Below are positions 17,850 to 27,524 of a stretch of DNA of 64,000 nucleotides, piece by piece. The translations under genes and the position numbers were made by a program. The notes under the pieces were generated by a model that saw nothing but the letters and a program-made list of their open reading frames with translations, did no database searches and was not told the origin of the DNA. The stretch is from positions 62,001 to 126,000 of the forward strand of contig CALMQX010000042.1 in NCBI GenBank assembly GCA_937873315.1, written 5' to 3'. Each line of letters opens with the position of its first letter. Within the stretch, counting starts at the first letter, position 1. This DNA is from an uncultured Nostocoides sp. (GTDB taxonomy: Bacteria > Actinomycetota > Actinomycetes > Actinomycetales > Dermatophilaceae).

Positions 17850-18812
17850 TCAAGCCGGCGTCGTCGGGCTGAGGAGCTCTCGGCTTTCCTCGACATCCTT
17901 GGCCATCGCGGTCAGGAGGTCATCGATGCTCTCGAAGCGCAGGGTCGGGCGAATGTGCGCCACGAACTCCACCATGACGGTCTCGTCATAGAGGTCCAGA
18001 TCGTCGCGGTCGAGACAGTAGGCCTCCACCGTGCGTCGGTCCTGGGTATCGAAGGTCGGGTTCGTCCCCACTGAGATCGCGCACGGCAAGGTCCGATCCA
18101 CCGCGCCTTCAGGCAGGTCGACGCGAGTGAGCCAACCGGCGTAGACGCCCTCGGCGGGGACATATCCGAGGGAATCGGCGCTGAGGTTCGCGGTGGGATA
18201 GCCCAGGCCCCGACCCCGATGGTTGCCATGAACCACGGAGCCCAGCACCCGATGAGGGCGGCCGAGGATCCGGGCAGCCTCAGAAACATCACCGTCGGTC
18301 AGCAACCGCCGAACGATGGTCGAGGAGAAGCGTTCCCCATCACCGACGTCATCCAGCGCGTACACCTCAAAGCCGAAGCGCTCCCCCAGATCCTGCAGCA
18401 CCCCGACATCACCGGAGTTGCGGTAACCGAACCTGGTGTCCATACCGACCACCACCGCGCGCGCCTGCAAGCCGCGCACAAAGACCTCGCGGACGAAGTC
18501 CTCCGGCGACTGGCGCGCGAAGTCTTCGGTGAATTCCAGGACCAGTAGTCCGTCGATGCCGGTCTCGGCCAAGAGCTCGTCTCGAACTCGCCCCGGAGTA
18601 ATGAGCACAGGTGCCTGCTCGGGCCGCAGGACAGCGATCGGGTGCGGCTCGAAGGTCACGGCGACCGTGGGCAATCCCAACCTGCGCCCCACTTCGAGGG
18701 CCGCATTGATCACCGCCCGGTGTCCACGGTGCACGCCGTCGAAATTGCCCAGCGTGACCACGCATGGTCGCAGCGCGTCTGAGGTGAGGTGATGATCTGT
18801 CCAGCGAAGCAC
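17850..18812 (-). CDS. ribF: bifunctional riboflavin kinase/FAD synthetase
   Basis: Converts riboflavin to FMN and FMN to FAD in the cytoplasm. The N-terminal nucleotidyltransferase domain (1-185) has VTLGNFDGVHRGHRAVI and the later VGMDTRFGYRNSGDV. The C-terminal flavokinase domain (190-310) has GHxxRGLGYPTANLS and GVYAGWLTR. The length of 320 is normal. I chose GTG 18812, which sits 7 nt after a TAGAGT box (18820-18825) and matches the family N-terminus; a leaderless mRNA is likely. It follows truB by 17 nt in the rbfA-truB-ribF order. Confidence 0.95.
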   Translation of the reverse strand: MLRWTDHHLTSDALRPCVVTLGNFDGVHRGHRAVINAALEVGRRLGLPTVAVTFEPHPIAVLRPEQAPVLITPGRVRDELLAETGIDGLLVLEFTEDFARQSPEDFVREVFVRGLQARAVVVGMDTRFGYRNSGDVGVLQDLGERFGFEVYALDDVGDGERFSSTIVRRLLTDGDVSEAARILGRPHRVLGSVVHGNHRGRGLGYPTANLSADSLGYVPAEGVYAGWLTRVDLPEGAVDRTLPCAISVGTNPTFDTQDRRTVEAYCLDRDDLDLYDETVMVEFVAHIRPTLRFESIDDLLTAMAKDVEESRELLSPTTPA

Positions 18813-18829
18813 GGGGGACACTCTACGAA

Positions 18830-19738
18830 CTATTCGCCGGGGAAGACGACGAGGCTGCGTGCGGTGGACGCCTGCTCGTCCAATAACGCCGCCAGTCGGC
18901 CGCTGTTCGTGATGGCCGCGACCGGGCCGAGGCGACCTGGTTCTTCGGAAGCGATCCGCTGACCGACGCCGACTTTCCACTCCTCCTGATCGCTCAAGGT
19001 GCGCGTGGGGAATGCCGCCGCTGCGGCCTGGGCGAGCGGTATCACCGGCATCGGCCCCTCGATCGCCATCAACTCATTCAGCGGATGGGCCGCGTCCAGC
19101 CCGAAGCCCCCAACTCGGGTCCGGCGTAGGGCGGTGAGATGTCCGCCGCAAGCCAGCGCAATTCCCAGGTCTCGCGCCAGAGCCCGCACATAGGTGCCCG
19201 AGGACACCGTTACTTCAATGTCCACATCCACCACCGGTACGCCCTCGACCTCCGCCGCCCTCAGCTGACCGACCTCAAAGGCAGCGACGTGCACCGGCCT
19301 GGCTGGGAGCTCCACATCCTCGCCTGCCCGCACCCGGTGGTAGGCCCGCTCGCCAGCGATCTTGATGGCACTGACCGCCGACGGTCGTTGCGCAATGGGT
19401 CCGGTCAACGCGGCCACTGCCTCACCCAGGCCAGCATGTACCACGCGGAGGTCGGCCCCAGACGCCGTGACGACCTCACCCTCGGCATCGTCGGTGACGG
19501 TGGCCTGCCCGAGCCGCACGGTGGCGGCATACGCCTTGTCGCAGCCGACGAGATAGGTCAATAAGCGCGTCGCTCGACCGACGCCCAGGACCAGTACCCC
19601 GGTAGCCATCGGATCGAGGGTGCCGGCGTGGCCCACCTTGCGGGTCTGGCACAGGCGGCGAGAGCGGGCGACGACGTCATGGCTGGTCCAGCCCGAGGGC
19701 TTATCGACGATCAGTAGCCCGTCAGGCGTCGTCGTCAC
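18830..19738 (-). CDS. truB: tRNA pseudouridine-55 synthase
   Basis: Makes the conserved T-loop pseudouridine 55 in tRNAs. The start GLLIVDKPSGWTSHDVVAR and the motif GHAGTLDPMATGVL with the catalytic Asp are unmistakable. Later come GSYVRAL-type residues in SSGTYVRALARDLG and a C-terminal PUA-like stretch, for 302 residues in total. GTG 19738 is the start, preceded by GAGGA, and lies inside the end of rbfA, giving a 17-nt overlap and probable translational coupling. In many Actinobacteria a DHH phosphoesterase gene separates rbfA from truB; it is absent here. Confidence 0.96.
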   Translation of the reverse strand: MTTTPDGLLIVDKPSGWTSHDVVARSRRLCQTRKVGHAGTLDPMATGVLVLGVGRATRLLTYLVGCDKAYAATVRLGQATVTDDAEGEVVTASGADLRVVHAGLGEAVAALTGPIAQRPSAVSAIKIAGERAYHRVRAGEDVELPARPVHVAAFEVGQLRAAEVEGVPVVDVDIEVTVSSGTYVRALARDLGIALACGGHLTALRRTRVGGFGLDAAHPLNELMAIEGPMPVIPLAQAAAAAFPTRTLSDQEEWKVGVGQRIASEEPGRLGPVAAITNSGRLAALLDEQASTARSLVVFPGE

Positions 19739-20168
19739 TACCGTCCTCGGCAGCCGGCTTCTTGTACGGATCGGCTTCACCGGCATAGTGCCCCGAGGCA
19801 GCCACCTCGGCGAGTTCGGCGTCGCGGGCCTTGGCCTGCGAGAGCAGATCATCGATGGCCGCGGCCGACTCGGGCACCGCGTCGGCGATGAGTTCCAGGG
19901 TTGGGGTGAGTCGAATCCCCAATTGCTTGCCCACGAACGAACGGAGTCGGCCGCGGGAGGCCTCGAGCAAGGCGGCAGTTCGGGCCCGCTGGGCCGCATC
20001 CCCGAAGACGGTGTAGAAGACGCTCGCGTGTTGGAGGTCACCGGTAACGCGCACATCAGTAATGGTCACGAACCCGAGGTCAGGGTCCTTGACGATCGAC
20101 TCGAGGTTCGCGGCGATGACCGTCTTGATGCGGTCAGCTATGCGGTGGGCTCGCGCGGTATCGACCAT
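19722..20168 (-). CDS. rbfA: 30S ribosome-binding factor A
   Basis: A cold-shock-related assembly factor for the 30S subunit that acts on the 16S rRNA 5' helix. The 148-residue protein has the KH-like core ADRIKTVIAANLESIVKDPD and GFVTITDVRVTGDLQHASVF, then RSFVGKQLGIRLTPTLELI. The tail of about 30 residues is acidic and disordered. It normally follows infB. Here a 2.4-kb plus-strand cassette (20246-22592) and a hairpin terminator stand between infB and rbfA, so rbfA must use its own promoter in the 20169-20245 gap. Confidence 0.96.
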   Translation of the reverse strand: MVDTARAHRIADRIKTVIAANLESIVKDPDLGFVTITDVRVTGDLQHASVFYTVFGDAAQRARTAALLEASRGRLRSFVGKQLGIRLTPTLELIADAVPESAAAIDDLLSQAKARDAELAEVAASGHYAGEADPYKKPAAEDGSDDDA

Positions 20169-20233
20169 GGCTCCTCCGATCGGGTGGGTGGCGGAAGGTC
20201 CACCCTACGGTCTCGCGGGTCGTCGTCGCACCC

Positions 20234-20239
20234 TACGAT
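20234..20239 (+). promoter_or_regulatory. -10 box for the leaderless membrane protein gene
   Basis: TACGAT at 20234-20239 is followed by 6 nt and the GTG at 20246. There is no Shine-Dalgarno in the gap and no clear -35. The position matches other leaderless starts in this window. Confidence 0.4.
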
Positions 20240-20245
20240 GATCCC

Positions 20246-20821
20246 GTGAGAGTGGCTGAGACGGCGCCGGTGCGGGCTGGCCGCGCGACGCTTCTGACTG
20301 CTCTGGTGATCACCTTGGCGGCGGCCGCGCATGCCAGCGCCGGCGGCGCCCTGATCGGGCCGATCCCGTTCGTGACGCTGATGGCGATGCTCGCGCCACT
20401 CGGATGGTATGCCGTACGGACTCGTCTGAGCGCGCGTCACCTGGTCGTCCTGCTTGGCGCTGGGCAGCTGCTCGTCCATGGGCTGATCACTGCCATGCAG
20501 CCCACTGGGGGTGGCGGGGCGGCTCGGCCGATGGCCCACCACCCTGTCCTCGTGGACGGTTCCTCCGCGCTGCCCACCGCTTCTGCGTCCAGTTGGGCTA
20601 TGTGGCTGGCCCATATCGCCGCAACCCTGGCCACCGCGTGGGTGCTGGCTCGCGGCGAGGCCGCCCTCTGGCGCGTGATCGCACGCCTGGTCCCCACGCT
20701 GTCCCGGCCGCTGGTCCGGTTGACGCCCTTCTTGTGGATTGCTGCTCGTCCCCGTACCGGGGTCGGCCGGACGTTGCGACGTCCCCTGGGGGCTCGTGGT
20801 CCCCCGCTCGCGATGAGGTAA
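20246..20821 (+). CDS. small multi-pass membrane protein in the copper/Dyp cassette
   Basis: A 191-residue protein I do not recognise by family. It shows four hydrophobic segments: about 14-32, 38-55, 66-85 and 116-133. Between the third and fourth lies a stretch with Met and His (MQPTGGGGAARPMAHHPV) that would face outside or form a loop. The tail is Arg-rich and positively charged, so likely cytoplasmic. The gene begins 48 nt before the PCu(A)C gene and is in the same transcription unit. A role in moving copper or in assembling its partners is an inference from position only. Confidence 0.65.
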   Translation: MRVAETAPVRAGRATLLTALVITLAAAAHASAGGALIGPIPFVTLMAMLAPLGWYAVRTRLSARHLVVLLGAGQLLVHGLITAMQPTGGGGAARPMAHHPVLVDGSSALPTASASSWAMWLAHIAATLATAWVLARGEAALWRVIARLVPTLSRPLVRLTPFLWIAARPRTGVGRTLRRPLGARGPPLAMR

Positions 20822-20868
20822 TTCACCCCCTTCATCACGATCTACCACCACAGTTGAAAGGCTTTCCC

Positions 20869-21378
20869 ATGTCATCACTCCTGCGTACCAGCGCTGCCCT
20901 TGCAGTGGCTGGACTTGCGCTCGCTGGCTGCGGCAACTCCAGCGACAAAACCTCCGACGCTGCCGGTCCGGCGCTGACCATCGTCGATGGTTGGTGCAAG
21001 TCCACCGACACGATGCCCGACGGCTTCAAAGACATGACCGGTTGCTTTGGCACCGTGAAGAACACCGGATCGGCTGATATCACCATCACCGGCGGATCGT
21101 CAGCGGCCGCCCAAATGGTCCAAACCCACGAAACGGTCATGGGCGCGGACGGCAAGATGCAGATGCAAGAGGCCAAGAAGGGCTTCACGGTCAAGGCTGG
21201 CGGCACCTTCGAACTCAAGCCTGGAGCCAACCACGTCATGCTCATGATGCTCTCCAAGCCGCTCCAGATCGGCGATGCCATCCCCGTCACGCTCAAGACC
21301 TCCACCGGTGAGGTCCCAGTCTCCTTCCAGGCCCGGGCATTCGACGCCGCGAACGAGACCTACGTGCCGGTGAAGTGA
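20869..21378 (+). CDS. PCu(A)C copper chaperone lipoprotein
   Basis: A 169-residue extracytoplasmic copper(I)-binding protein. The lipobox LALAGC at residue 20 predicts membrane anchoring. The PCu(A)C fold holds the usual ligands: His in VQTHETVMGADGKMQMQE plus the Met residues there, and His and Met in GANHVMLMML. These proteins deliver copper to cytochrome oxidase or other secreted cuproenzymes. The stop overlaps the next start (TGATG), so production is coupled to the Dyp peroxidase. In Streptomyces lividans a Dyp peroxidase works together with a PCu(A)C-type protein (ECuC) in copper delivery, which makes this pairing meaningful. Confidence 0.9.
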   Translation: MSSLLRTSAALAVAGLALAGCGNSSDKTSDAAGPALTIVDGWCKSTDTMPDGFKDMTGCFGTVKNTGSADITITGGSSAAAQMVQTHETVMGADGKMQMQEAKKGFTVKAGGTFELKPGANHVMLMMLSKPLQIGDAIPVTLKTSTGEVPVSFQARAFDAANETYVPVK

Positions 21379-22592
21379 TGTCCGAATCCCTGCTGCCGCA
21401 TGCCGCCCGTCGCTCGGTCCTGGCCGGCGGGGTCGGTGGGCTCGTCGCCGGCGGCCTGGCCGCCTGGAGCGCGACGGCCTCAGCCGCAGGCGATGTGGAT
21501 CCCCCGGTGGGGGCGCACACCATCGTGCGCCCCTTCCGGGGTCCCCGGCAGGCCGGCATTGTCGAGGCGCCCCAGACATATGCCGCCTTCGTCTCCTTGC
21601 GCCTGGCCCGGGACGTGGAGGCTCGCCAGCTCAAGGGCCTCTTCGCCGTGTGGACCGACGACATCGAGCGCTTAGTCGAGGGCAGAGCACCGCTGACCGA
21701 CATGGAGCCCGAAATGGCTGCCAGCCCGGCCGCGCTCACCGTCACCGTCGGCGTGGGCCGGCGGGTCGTCGCGCTGGCCGGCAAGTCCGCCCCGGAGTGG
21801 TTGGGACCGCTGCCCGCTTTCCCCAGAATTGATCAATTGGAGGAGCGTTGGTCTGGGGGTGACCTCCTGCTGCAGATCTGCGCGGCGAGTCCGACCTCGG
21901 TCGCGCACGCACAGCGAAGGCTGATCAAGGCCGCGGGGCCATTAGTCACCGTGGCGTGGGTGCAGCGCGGATTCCGGGAGCCGTTCACCGAGCCGGGCGC
22001 TCCCATGCGCAATCTCATGGGCCAAGTGGACGGGATCGTCCAACCAGCCACGCATGGTCCTGATGACGCGCTGCTCTTCTGCGGACCGGCAAATTCGCCC
22101 GAATGGTTGCACGGTGGCTCCGGTCTGGTGATCCGCCGGATCGCCATGAATCTCGACGTCTGGGACCGGGTCGACCTCGCGGCTCGGGAGAACGCGATCG
22201 GCCGCCGAACCTCGGACGGACAACCGCTGGCTGTGCAATCGGGGTCGGGAATGAACGCGCCGGCCGATCTGGAGCGAACCGATGCGCTGGGGTTCACCGT
22301 CATCGACCCGCATTCACATCTCGCCAGGTCGCGGCCGGTGGGCGGTACGGATCGCTTCCTGCGCCGTCCCTACAGCTACGACGATGCCCCGCAAGGCAAT
22401 GAGGTGAGCAACAGCGGCCTCATCTTCGTCGCCTATGCCGCCGACGTCGCCGCGCAGTTCGTTCCCGTACAGCAACGTCTGGCGGAGAGCGATCTGCTCA
22501 ACCTGTGGACCACCCCGATCGGGTCAGCGGTGTTCGCGGTGCTCCCCGGGGCTCTCGCGGGCGAGTCGCTCGGCGAGAAACTCTTCGCCTGA
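21378..22592 (+). CDS. Dyp-type haem peroxidase with Tat signal
   Basis: A 404-residue secreted peroxidase of the DyP family (EfeB/DtpA-like). The N-terminus has a twin-arginine signal, ARRSVLAGGVGGLVAGG, followed by an Ala-rich cleavage region. The GxxDG motif is GQVDG near residue 214, with the distal Asp. The proximal His is probably in VIDPHSHLARSRP, and TDRFLRRPYSYDD is the usual downstream block. The ATG overlaps the TGA of the copper chaperone by one nt. The pairing points to DtpA-like work in copper or haem handling, whereas EfeB proteins go with EfeU and EfeO, absent here. A strong bidirectional hairpin ends the unit. Confidence 0.9.
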   Translation: MSESLLPHAARRSVLAGGVGGLVAGGLAAWSATASAAGDVDPPVGAHTIVRPFRGPRQAGIVEAPQTYAAFVSLRLARDVEARQLKGLFAVWTDDIERLVEGRAPLTDMEPEMAASPAALTVTVGVGRRVVALAGKSAPEWLGPLPAFPRIDQLEERWSGGDLLLQICAASPTSVAHAQRRLIKAAGPLVTVAWVQRGFREPFTEPGAPMRNLMGQVDGIVQPATHGPDDALLFCGPANSPEWLHGGSGLVIRRIAMNLDVWDRVDLAARENAIGRRTSDGQPLAVQSGSGMNAPADLERTDALGFTVIDPHSHLARSRPVGGTDRFLRRPYSYDDAPQGNEVSNSGLIFVAYAADVAAQFVPVQQRLAESDLLNLWTTPIGSAVFAVLPGALAGESLGEKLFA

Positions 22593-22619
22593 CTCTGGCC
22601 GACCCCTAGCCGCGTCGAC

Positions 22620-22669
22620 AGTAGAGAACACGCCGTCGCCCGTTTGCGGCATACGGCGTGTTCTCTACT
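22620..22669. terminator. bidirectional 17-bp hairpin between the Dyp gene and infB
   Basis: The arm 22620-22636 is perfectly complementary to 22653-22669 around a 16-nt loop that contains GCGGCATAC. It lies between the convergent ends of the Dyp gene and infB and can serve both strands. It also separates infB transcripts from the rbfA-truB-ribF genes. Confidence 0.75.
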
Positions 22670-22685
22670 CTCGATCAAGCGGCAG

Positions 22686-25409
22686 TTAGGCGCGCGGCTT
22701 CTCCCGCATCTCGTAGGTGGAGATGAGGTCACCCAGTTGGAGATCGTTGTGGCTGCCGAGGTTGATACCGCACTCGAAGCCGTCACGGACCTCGGTGACG
22801 TCATCCTTGAACCGGCGCAAGCCAGCCACCTCGACGTTCTCGGCAATGACCACACCCTCGCGGGTGATCCGAGCCTTGGCGCCGCGGCGAATCTCGCCGC
22901 TGCGCACGATGGACCCGGCAATATTGCCGAACTTGCTCGAGCGGAAGATCTCGCGGATCTCGGCGGTACCGAGCTCCACCTCTTCGAACTCCGGCTTGAG
23001 CATGCCCTTGAGAGCCGCCTCGATCTCCTCGATCGCCTGGTAGATCACCGAGTAGTACCGGATCTCCACGCCCTCGCGCTCAGCGGTCTCCGCATTCTGG
23101 CCCTCGGCCCGCACGTTGAAGCCGATGATGATCGCGTTGGATGCCATCGCCAGGTTGATGTTGTTGAGCGTGATCGCACCGACACCGCGGTCGATGATCC
23201 GAAGGTCGACCTCGTCGCCCACGTCGATCTGGAGCAGCGCATCCTCCAGGGCCTCCACCGAACCCGACACGTCACCCTTGAGGATGAGGTTGAGGGTGTC
23301 GACCTTGCCCGCCGCCAGCGCAGCGTTGAGGTCCTCGAGGGAGATCCGCTTGCGGGCCTTGGCCAGGCTGGCCTGGCGGTCCGCAGCCTCACGCTTCTCA
23401 GCGATCTGGCGAGCGGTCCGGTCATCGGGGGCAACCACAAAGGTGTCACCAGCCCGCGGAACCGAGGAGAGACCGAGCACCTGAACCGGCCGGGACGGCA
23501 GCGCCTCCGGCAACGCGTTGCCATGCTCATCGAGCAGGGCACGCACGCGGCCATAGGAACTGCCGGTCACGATGGCGTCACCGACCCGCAGCGTGCCCGA
23601 CTGAATGAGCACGGTCGCGGTAGCACCACGACCACGGTCGAGGTTGGCCTCGATCGCCACACCGCGCGCGTCCCGGTGCGGGTTGGCCCGCAGATCCAGC
23701 GCGGCGTCAGCGGTGAGCAGCACGGCCTCGAGCAGGGCATCAATGTTCTGGCCCTGCTTGGCCGACACGTCGACGAACATGGTGTCGCCGCCGTACTCCT
23801 CAGCGACCAGGTTGTACTCGGTCAACTGCTGACGGATCTTGCTCGGATTGGCGCCCTCGACATCAATCTTGTTGACCGCAACGACGATCGGGACATCCGC
23901 GGCCTGAGCGTGGTTGAGCGCCTCAATGGTCTGCGGCATCACGCCGTCGTCGGCAGCCACCACGAGGATGGCAATGTCCGTCACCTTGGCACCACGAGCT
24001 CGCATGGCCGTGAAGGCCTCGTGACCCGGGGTGTCGATGAAGGTAATGGCCCGATCGATGCCCTCGTGCTCCTTGTGGATCTGGTAGGCGCCGATGTGCT
24101 GGGTAATACCACCGGCCTCGCCGCTGGCGACATTGGCGTTACGGATGGCATCCAGCAGGCGGGTCTTACCGTGGTCGACGTGACCCATGACGGTCACGAC
24201 CGGCGGGCGAGCCTCGAGGTCCTCCTCATCCTCGGAGTCGACACCGAAGTTGAGGTCGATGGCGAAGGACTCGAAGAGCTCGCGCTCCTCCTCCTCCGGC
24301 GAGACCATCCGGATGTCGTAACCGAGCTCAGCGCCGAGGAGTTTGAAGGTGTCCTCATCCAGGCTTTGCGTCGCGGTCGCCATCTCACCGAGGTGGAAGA
24401 GCACCGTGACCAAAGAGGCCGGGTTGGCGTTGATCTTGTCAGCGAAGTCAGTCAGCGAGGCACCCTGACGCACCTGAACCACTGACGTGCCGTCACCGCG
24501 GGGAACGGAGACACCACCAATGGTCGGTGCCTGCATCTCCTCGAATTCCTGGCGCTTCGCGCGCTTGGACTTGCGGCCACGAGTGGGACGGCCGCCGCCC
24601 TTGCCGAAGGCACCTTGGGTGCCACCACGACCACCAGGGCCACCACCGGGACGGCCGCCGAAGCCACCGCCACCGCCGGGACGTCCGCCGAAGCCACCAC
24701 CTGCGCCGGCACCGGGACGACCCGGCGCACCCGGACGAGCACCGCCTCCGCGGGCCGGCCGGTCACCGGGGCGCGGAACAGCGCTCCGGCCGGGCATCAT
24801 GCCCGGAGACGGCGCACCGGGGCGCGGTGCACCTGGACGCGGACCGCCGGGACGGGCCTGAGGGCGCGGCATTCCCTGGTTGGTCGCGAACGGGTTATTG
24901 CCCGGGCGCGGCCCAGGAGCCGCCGAGCGGCCCATCCCCTGGTTGCTGGAGAAGGGGTTATTGCCGGGACGTGGACCACCGGGACGAGCGGCCGGTCGGG
25001 GTCCCGACGGTGACTGCTCCTCCCGAGCTGGCGGAGCCGCGGCTGGCGCCGGGCGCGGTGCCTGGGGCGCGGGCGCCGCAGAGGCGGCGGCCGGTGCCGG
25101 CGCGGATGGGGCCGGCGCTGCCGGAGCCGCCGGTGCTGCGGCAGCGGGAGCCGAGGCAGCTGAGGCGGCCGGTGCCGACACAGTTGGGGCCACCGGAGCA
25201 GCCGGAGCAGCCGGAGCCGGGGACGACTTGGCCGGCGCCGGAGCAGCGGCAGCCTGCGGGAACTTCTCCTTGTAGCGCCTGACCACGGGAGCCTCGATCG
25301 TCGAGCTCGCGGTCTTGACGTACTCGCCCATCTCATTGAGTCGCTCAAGGACCACCTTGCTGGTGACCCCGAGCTCCTTTGCGAGTGCGCTCACACGGAC
25401 CTTGGACAC
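22686..25409 (-). CDS. infB: translation initiation factor IF-2
   Basis: The GTPase that brings initiator tRNA to the 30S subunit. The N-terminal IF2-N domain ([20 protein letters not shown]) is followed by a disordered region up to about residue 270, first Ala/Pro-rich then Gly/Arg/Pro-rich. The GTPase domain begins near 400, with G1 in GHVDHGKT and G4 in NKID. The C-terminal domains that bind fMet-tRNA end the 907 residues. GTG 25409 has GGAG at the right distance. It follows nusA and ylxR in the usual order. The nearly pure Ala/Pro linker yields long spurious reading frames on the opposite strand. Confidence 0.97.
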   Translation of the reverse strand: MSKVRVSALAKELGVTSKVVLERLNEMGEYVKTASSTIEAPVVRRYKEKFPQAAAAPAPAKSSPAPAAPAAPVAPTVSAPAASAASAPAAAAPAAPAAPAPSAPAPAAASAAPAPQAPRPAPAAAPPAREEQSPSGPRPAARPGGPRPGNNPFSSNQGMGRSAAPGPRPGNNPFATNQGMPRPQARPGGPRPGAPRPGAPSPGMMPGRSAVPRPGDRPARGGGARPGAPGRPGAGAGGGFGGRPGGGGGFGGRPGGGPGGRGGTQGAFGKGGGRPTRGRKSKRAKRQEFEEMQAPTIGGVSVPRGDGTSVVQVRQGASLTDFADKINANPASLVTVLFHLGEMATATQSLDEDTFKLLGAELGYDIRMVSPEEEERELFESFAIDLNFGVDSEDEEDLEARPPVVTVMGHVDHGKTRLLDAIRNANVASGEAGGITQHIGAYQIHKEHEGIDRAITFIDTPGHEAFTAMRARGAKVTDIAILVVAADDGVMPQTIEALNHAQAADVPIVVAVNKIDVEGANPSKIRQQLTEYNLVAEEYGGDTMFVDVSAKQGQNIDALLEAVLLTADAALDLRANPHRDARGVAIEANLDRGRGATATVLIQSGTLRVGDAIVTGSSYGRVRALLDEHGNALPEALPSRPVQVLGLSSVPRAGDTFVVAPDDRTARQIAEKREAADRQASLAKARKRISLEDLNAALAAGKVDTLNLILKGDVSGSVEALEDALLQIDVGDEVDLRIIDRGVGAITLNNINLAMASNAIIIGFNVRAEGQNAETAEREGVEIRYYSVIYQAIEEIEAALKGMLKPEFEEVELGTAEIREIFRSSKFGNIAGSIVRSGEIRRGAKARITREGVVIAENVEVAGLRRFKDDVTEVRDGFECGINLGSHNDLQLGDLISTYEMREKPRA

Positions 25410-25536
25410 ATTTCTCCTGTCTGGTCCGTGCAGTGGGCGCGGACCGTCTTTACAGCTGGGGGGTGCTCATCGCTGAGTACTCATCTGGTGCTCATCAGCG
25501 TCAAACCCGCTTTCGGTTCCCTCTAGTGGACGGTTT

Positions 25537-25848
25537 TCAGTGCTCATGGTTCTCGATCCAGGTGACGAGCTCACCCGAGTCCGGTGCGATCGGTGACCGC
25601 AGGGCCCGGCCGAAGGCACGTCGGCGAAGCGCAAGATCGAGACAGGTCCGTTCCGGATGGAGCCAGGCTCCACGCCCCGGTTGGACAGCCCCCGGATCAG
25701 GTTGAAGGACGGGCATGCCGTCCGCTTCTGACCCCAGGACCACTCGCAAAAGTGCCGACCGGCTATCCGTTCCGCGGCATCCCACACACGTGCGTTGCGG
25801 CTCGCGCGGGGGTGACCCGGGCCGGAGTCCAGTCCGGTCGGTCCGCAC
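25537..25848 (-). CDS. ylxR: YlxR family (DUF448) nucleic-acid-binding protein
   Basis: A 103-residue member of the YlxR family, found almost always between nusA and infB. The signature RTCVGCRGTDSRSALLRVV is present, then GRGAWLHPERTCLDLALRRRAFGRALR. Its molecular role is not settled; work in other bacteria implicates the family in RNA binding, in transcription control and in RNase P. GTG 25848 lies 11 nt after the nusA stop. The 127-nt gap to infB contains near-copies of GATGAGCACC on the minus strand (25466-25500) but no further gene. Confidence 0.92.
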   Translation of the reverse strand: MRTDRTGLRPGSPPREPQRTCVGCRGTDSRSALLRVVLGSEADGMPVLQPDPGAVQPGRGAWLHPERTCLDLALRRRAFGRALRSPIAPDSGELVTWIENHEH

Positions 25849-25859
25849 CAGTCTACCGC

Positions 25860-26906
25860 TTACGCGCGCTCGGGGCCGCCGAGGGCCTCGGTGTCGGCAC
25901 GGATGTCGATCCGCCAGCCGGTCAGTTTGGCTGCGAGGCGGGCGTTCTGACCCTCGCGACCGATGGCCAAGGAGAGTTGATAGTCCGGAACGACGACGCG
26001 CGCTGACCGGAGCACCGGATCGACAATCTCCACCGAAGTGACCCGCGAGGGCGACAGGGCGGAGGCAATGAAGGCGGCCGGATCGTCGGAGAAGTCGACG
26101 ATGTCGATCTTCTCGCCATGCAATTCGGTCATCACTGCGCGAACTCGCGCACCCATGGGTCCTATGCAGGCACCTTTGGGATTGAGGCCGGCGACCTTGG
26201 AGTGCACGGCAATCTTTGTGCGGTGGCCAGCTTCGCGCGCTAGCGCCGCGATCTCGACCGAGCCGTCAGCGATCTCGGGCACCTCGAGGGCAAAGAGCTT
26301 GCGGACCAGGTTGGGGTGGGTGCGCGACAGCCCGATCTGCGGGCCACGCAGGCCTCGCTTCACCGATACGACGTAGCAGCGCAGCCGTTCGCCATGGACG
26401 TACTTCTCCCCCGGGGACTGCTCGGCCAAGGGCAAGATGCCCTCCACTGCCCCGAAGTCCACGGTGACATGGCGGGGATCGGGGCTTTGCTGGATGGCGC
26501 CAGCAACCACATCACCTTCGCGGCCTTTGAAGTCGCCGAGGATTGCCTCGTCCTCGAGATCGCGCAGCCGCTGGACGATGACCTGACGCGCCGTGGCCGC
26601 AGCCACCCGCCCGAAGCCGGACGGGGTGTCATCGAATTCCGGGCCCAACTCCCGGGTGGGACGCTGCGGGTTGCCCTCGGCATCCAGTTCGCCCTCGGGA
26701 GCAGGAGTGATGTGCTCCTCACGGGCCCAGATCACCACGTGACCGCTCTTGCGGTCCACCTCGGCGCGGGCGTGTGGGAAGTGGCCATCGGTCCGCTGGT
26801 AGGCGTGCACCACGGCATTCTCGATAGCGGGAATCAGCACATCCAGGCTGATGTCCCGTTCACGTTCTAGGGCGCGCAGGGCGGCGAGGTCGATGTCCAT
26901 CGTCAC
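25860..26906 (-). CDS. nusA: transcription termination/antitermination factor NusA
   Basis: Binds RNA polymerase and modulates pausing, termination and antitermination. The N-terminal domain (1-130), S1 domain (about 135-200, with GDVVAGAIQ and [14 protein letters not shown]) and two KH domains ([20 protein letters not shown], then [19 protein letters not shown]) make up 348 residues. There are no C-terminal acidic repeats of the E. coli type, as expected for Actinobacteria. Its start overlaps the rimP stop by 4 nt (ATGA). Confidence 0.97.
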   Translation of the reverse strand: MTMDIDLAALRALERERDISLDVLIPAIENAVVHAYQRTDGHFPHARAEVDRKSGHVVIWAREEHITPAPEGELDAEGNPQRPTRELGPEFDDTPSGFGRVAAATARQVIVQRLRDLEDEAILGDFKGREGDVVAGAIQQSPDPRHVTVDFGAVEGILPLAEQSPGEKYVHGERLRCYVVSVKRGLRGPQIGLSRTHPNLVRKLFALEVPEIADGSVEIAALAREAGHRTKIAVHSKVAGLNPKGACIGPMGARVRAVMTELHGEKIDIVDFSDDPAAFIASALSPSRVTSVEIVDPVLRSARVVVPDYQLSLAIGREGQNARLAAKLTGWRIDIRADTEALGGPERA

Positions 26907-27406
26907 TCTCCTTCGGTTTGGGCAGGGGCGAATTCGATCTGCACCACTGCCCGGCTGATGTCGGCATAGGGAAGCCGGCGCTCGGGCTCTCCGGTGAGGG
27001 TGACCTGCTCGTCATCGGCCTGGGAGAGCCGACCCGTGAGCGTGCCGCCGTCAGCCAAGGAAACGCGCACGAGGCGGCCGATGTTGCGGCGGAAGCCGTG
27101 CGGAGCCTCCAGCGGTCGATCCACCCCCGGGGAGGTGACCTCCAGGGTGTATGCCGTCTCACCGAGGACATCGCTGGCATCAAACGCCCGACCAACGGCC
27201 CGGGACACCTCGGCGATCTCGTCCAGGGTGAGCGGCGGCGTGGGGGTGCGACTGACCCCATCGTCGTCGCGCTCGGCGGGACGATCAAGGACGACCCGCA
27301 CCACCGAACGCCGACCGGCACGCGTGACCGATACATCGACAAGGGTGACGTCAGACCCCTCAAGAGCGGTCTGGGTGAGGGAGCGCACGCCATCAGCGGT
27401 AGACAT
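26903..27406 (-). CDS. rimP: ribosome maturation factor RimP
   Basis: Needed for 30S subunit maturation. The 167-residue protein has the N-terminal alpha/beta domain ([20 protein letters not shown]) and the motif [23 protein letters not shown], then the C-terminal SH3-like domain. I chose ATG 27406 because AGGAG lies 9 nt upstream and the family begins here, rather than ATG 27463. It is the first gene of the rimP-nusA-ylxR-infB unit. The 118-nt gap to the divergent ferritin-like gene must hold the promoters of both. Confidence 0.95.
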   Translation of the reverse strand: MSTADGVRSLTQTALEGSDVTLVDVSVTRAGRRSVVRVVLDRPAERDDDGVSRTPTPPLTLDEIAEVSRAVGRAFDASDVLGETAYTLEVTSPGVDRPLEAPHGFRRNIGRLVRVSLADGGTLTGRLSQADDEQVTLTGEPERRLPYADISRAVVQIEFAPAQTEGE

Positions 27407-27524
27407 GTCGGGGGGCTCCTCTCTGCAGTTGACGGCCCAGAGCGACATGCGCACCGGGAACAAGGCCTAACTGTAGACGCTGCGCCGCGCCACAGCACCT
27501 TCGCGTCGGTGACATGATGGCGCG

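Noticed and set aside
20246..22592. Copper-Dyp cassette as a recent mobile insertion.
   Set aside because: No flanking repeats, integrase or change in base composition is visible.
24487..25282. Several open frames on the plus strand with Pro/Arg or Gly/Ala repeats.
   Set aside because: They are antisense to the low-complexity linker of infB and follow its GC pattern.
25466..25500. Near-copies of GATGAGCACC between infB and ylxR as a possible regulatory array.
   Set aside because: Only three imperfect copies are present and no structure or known motif supports a function.
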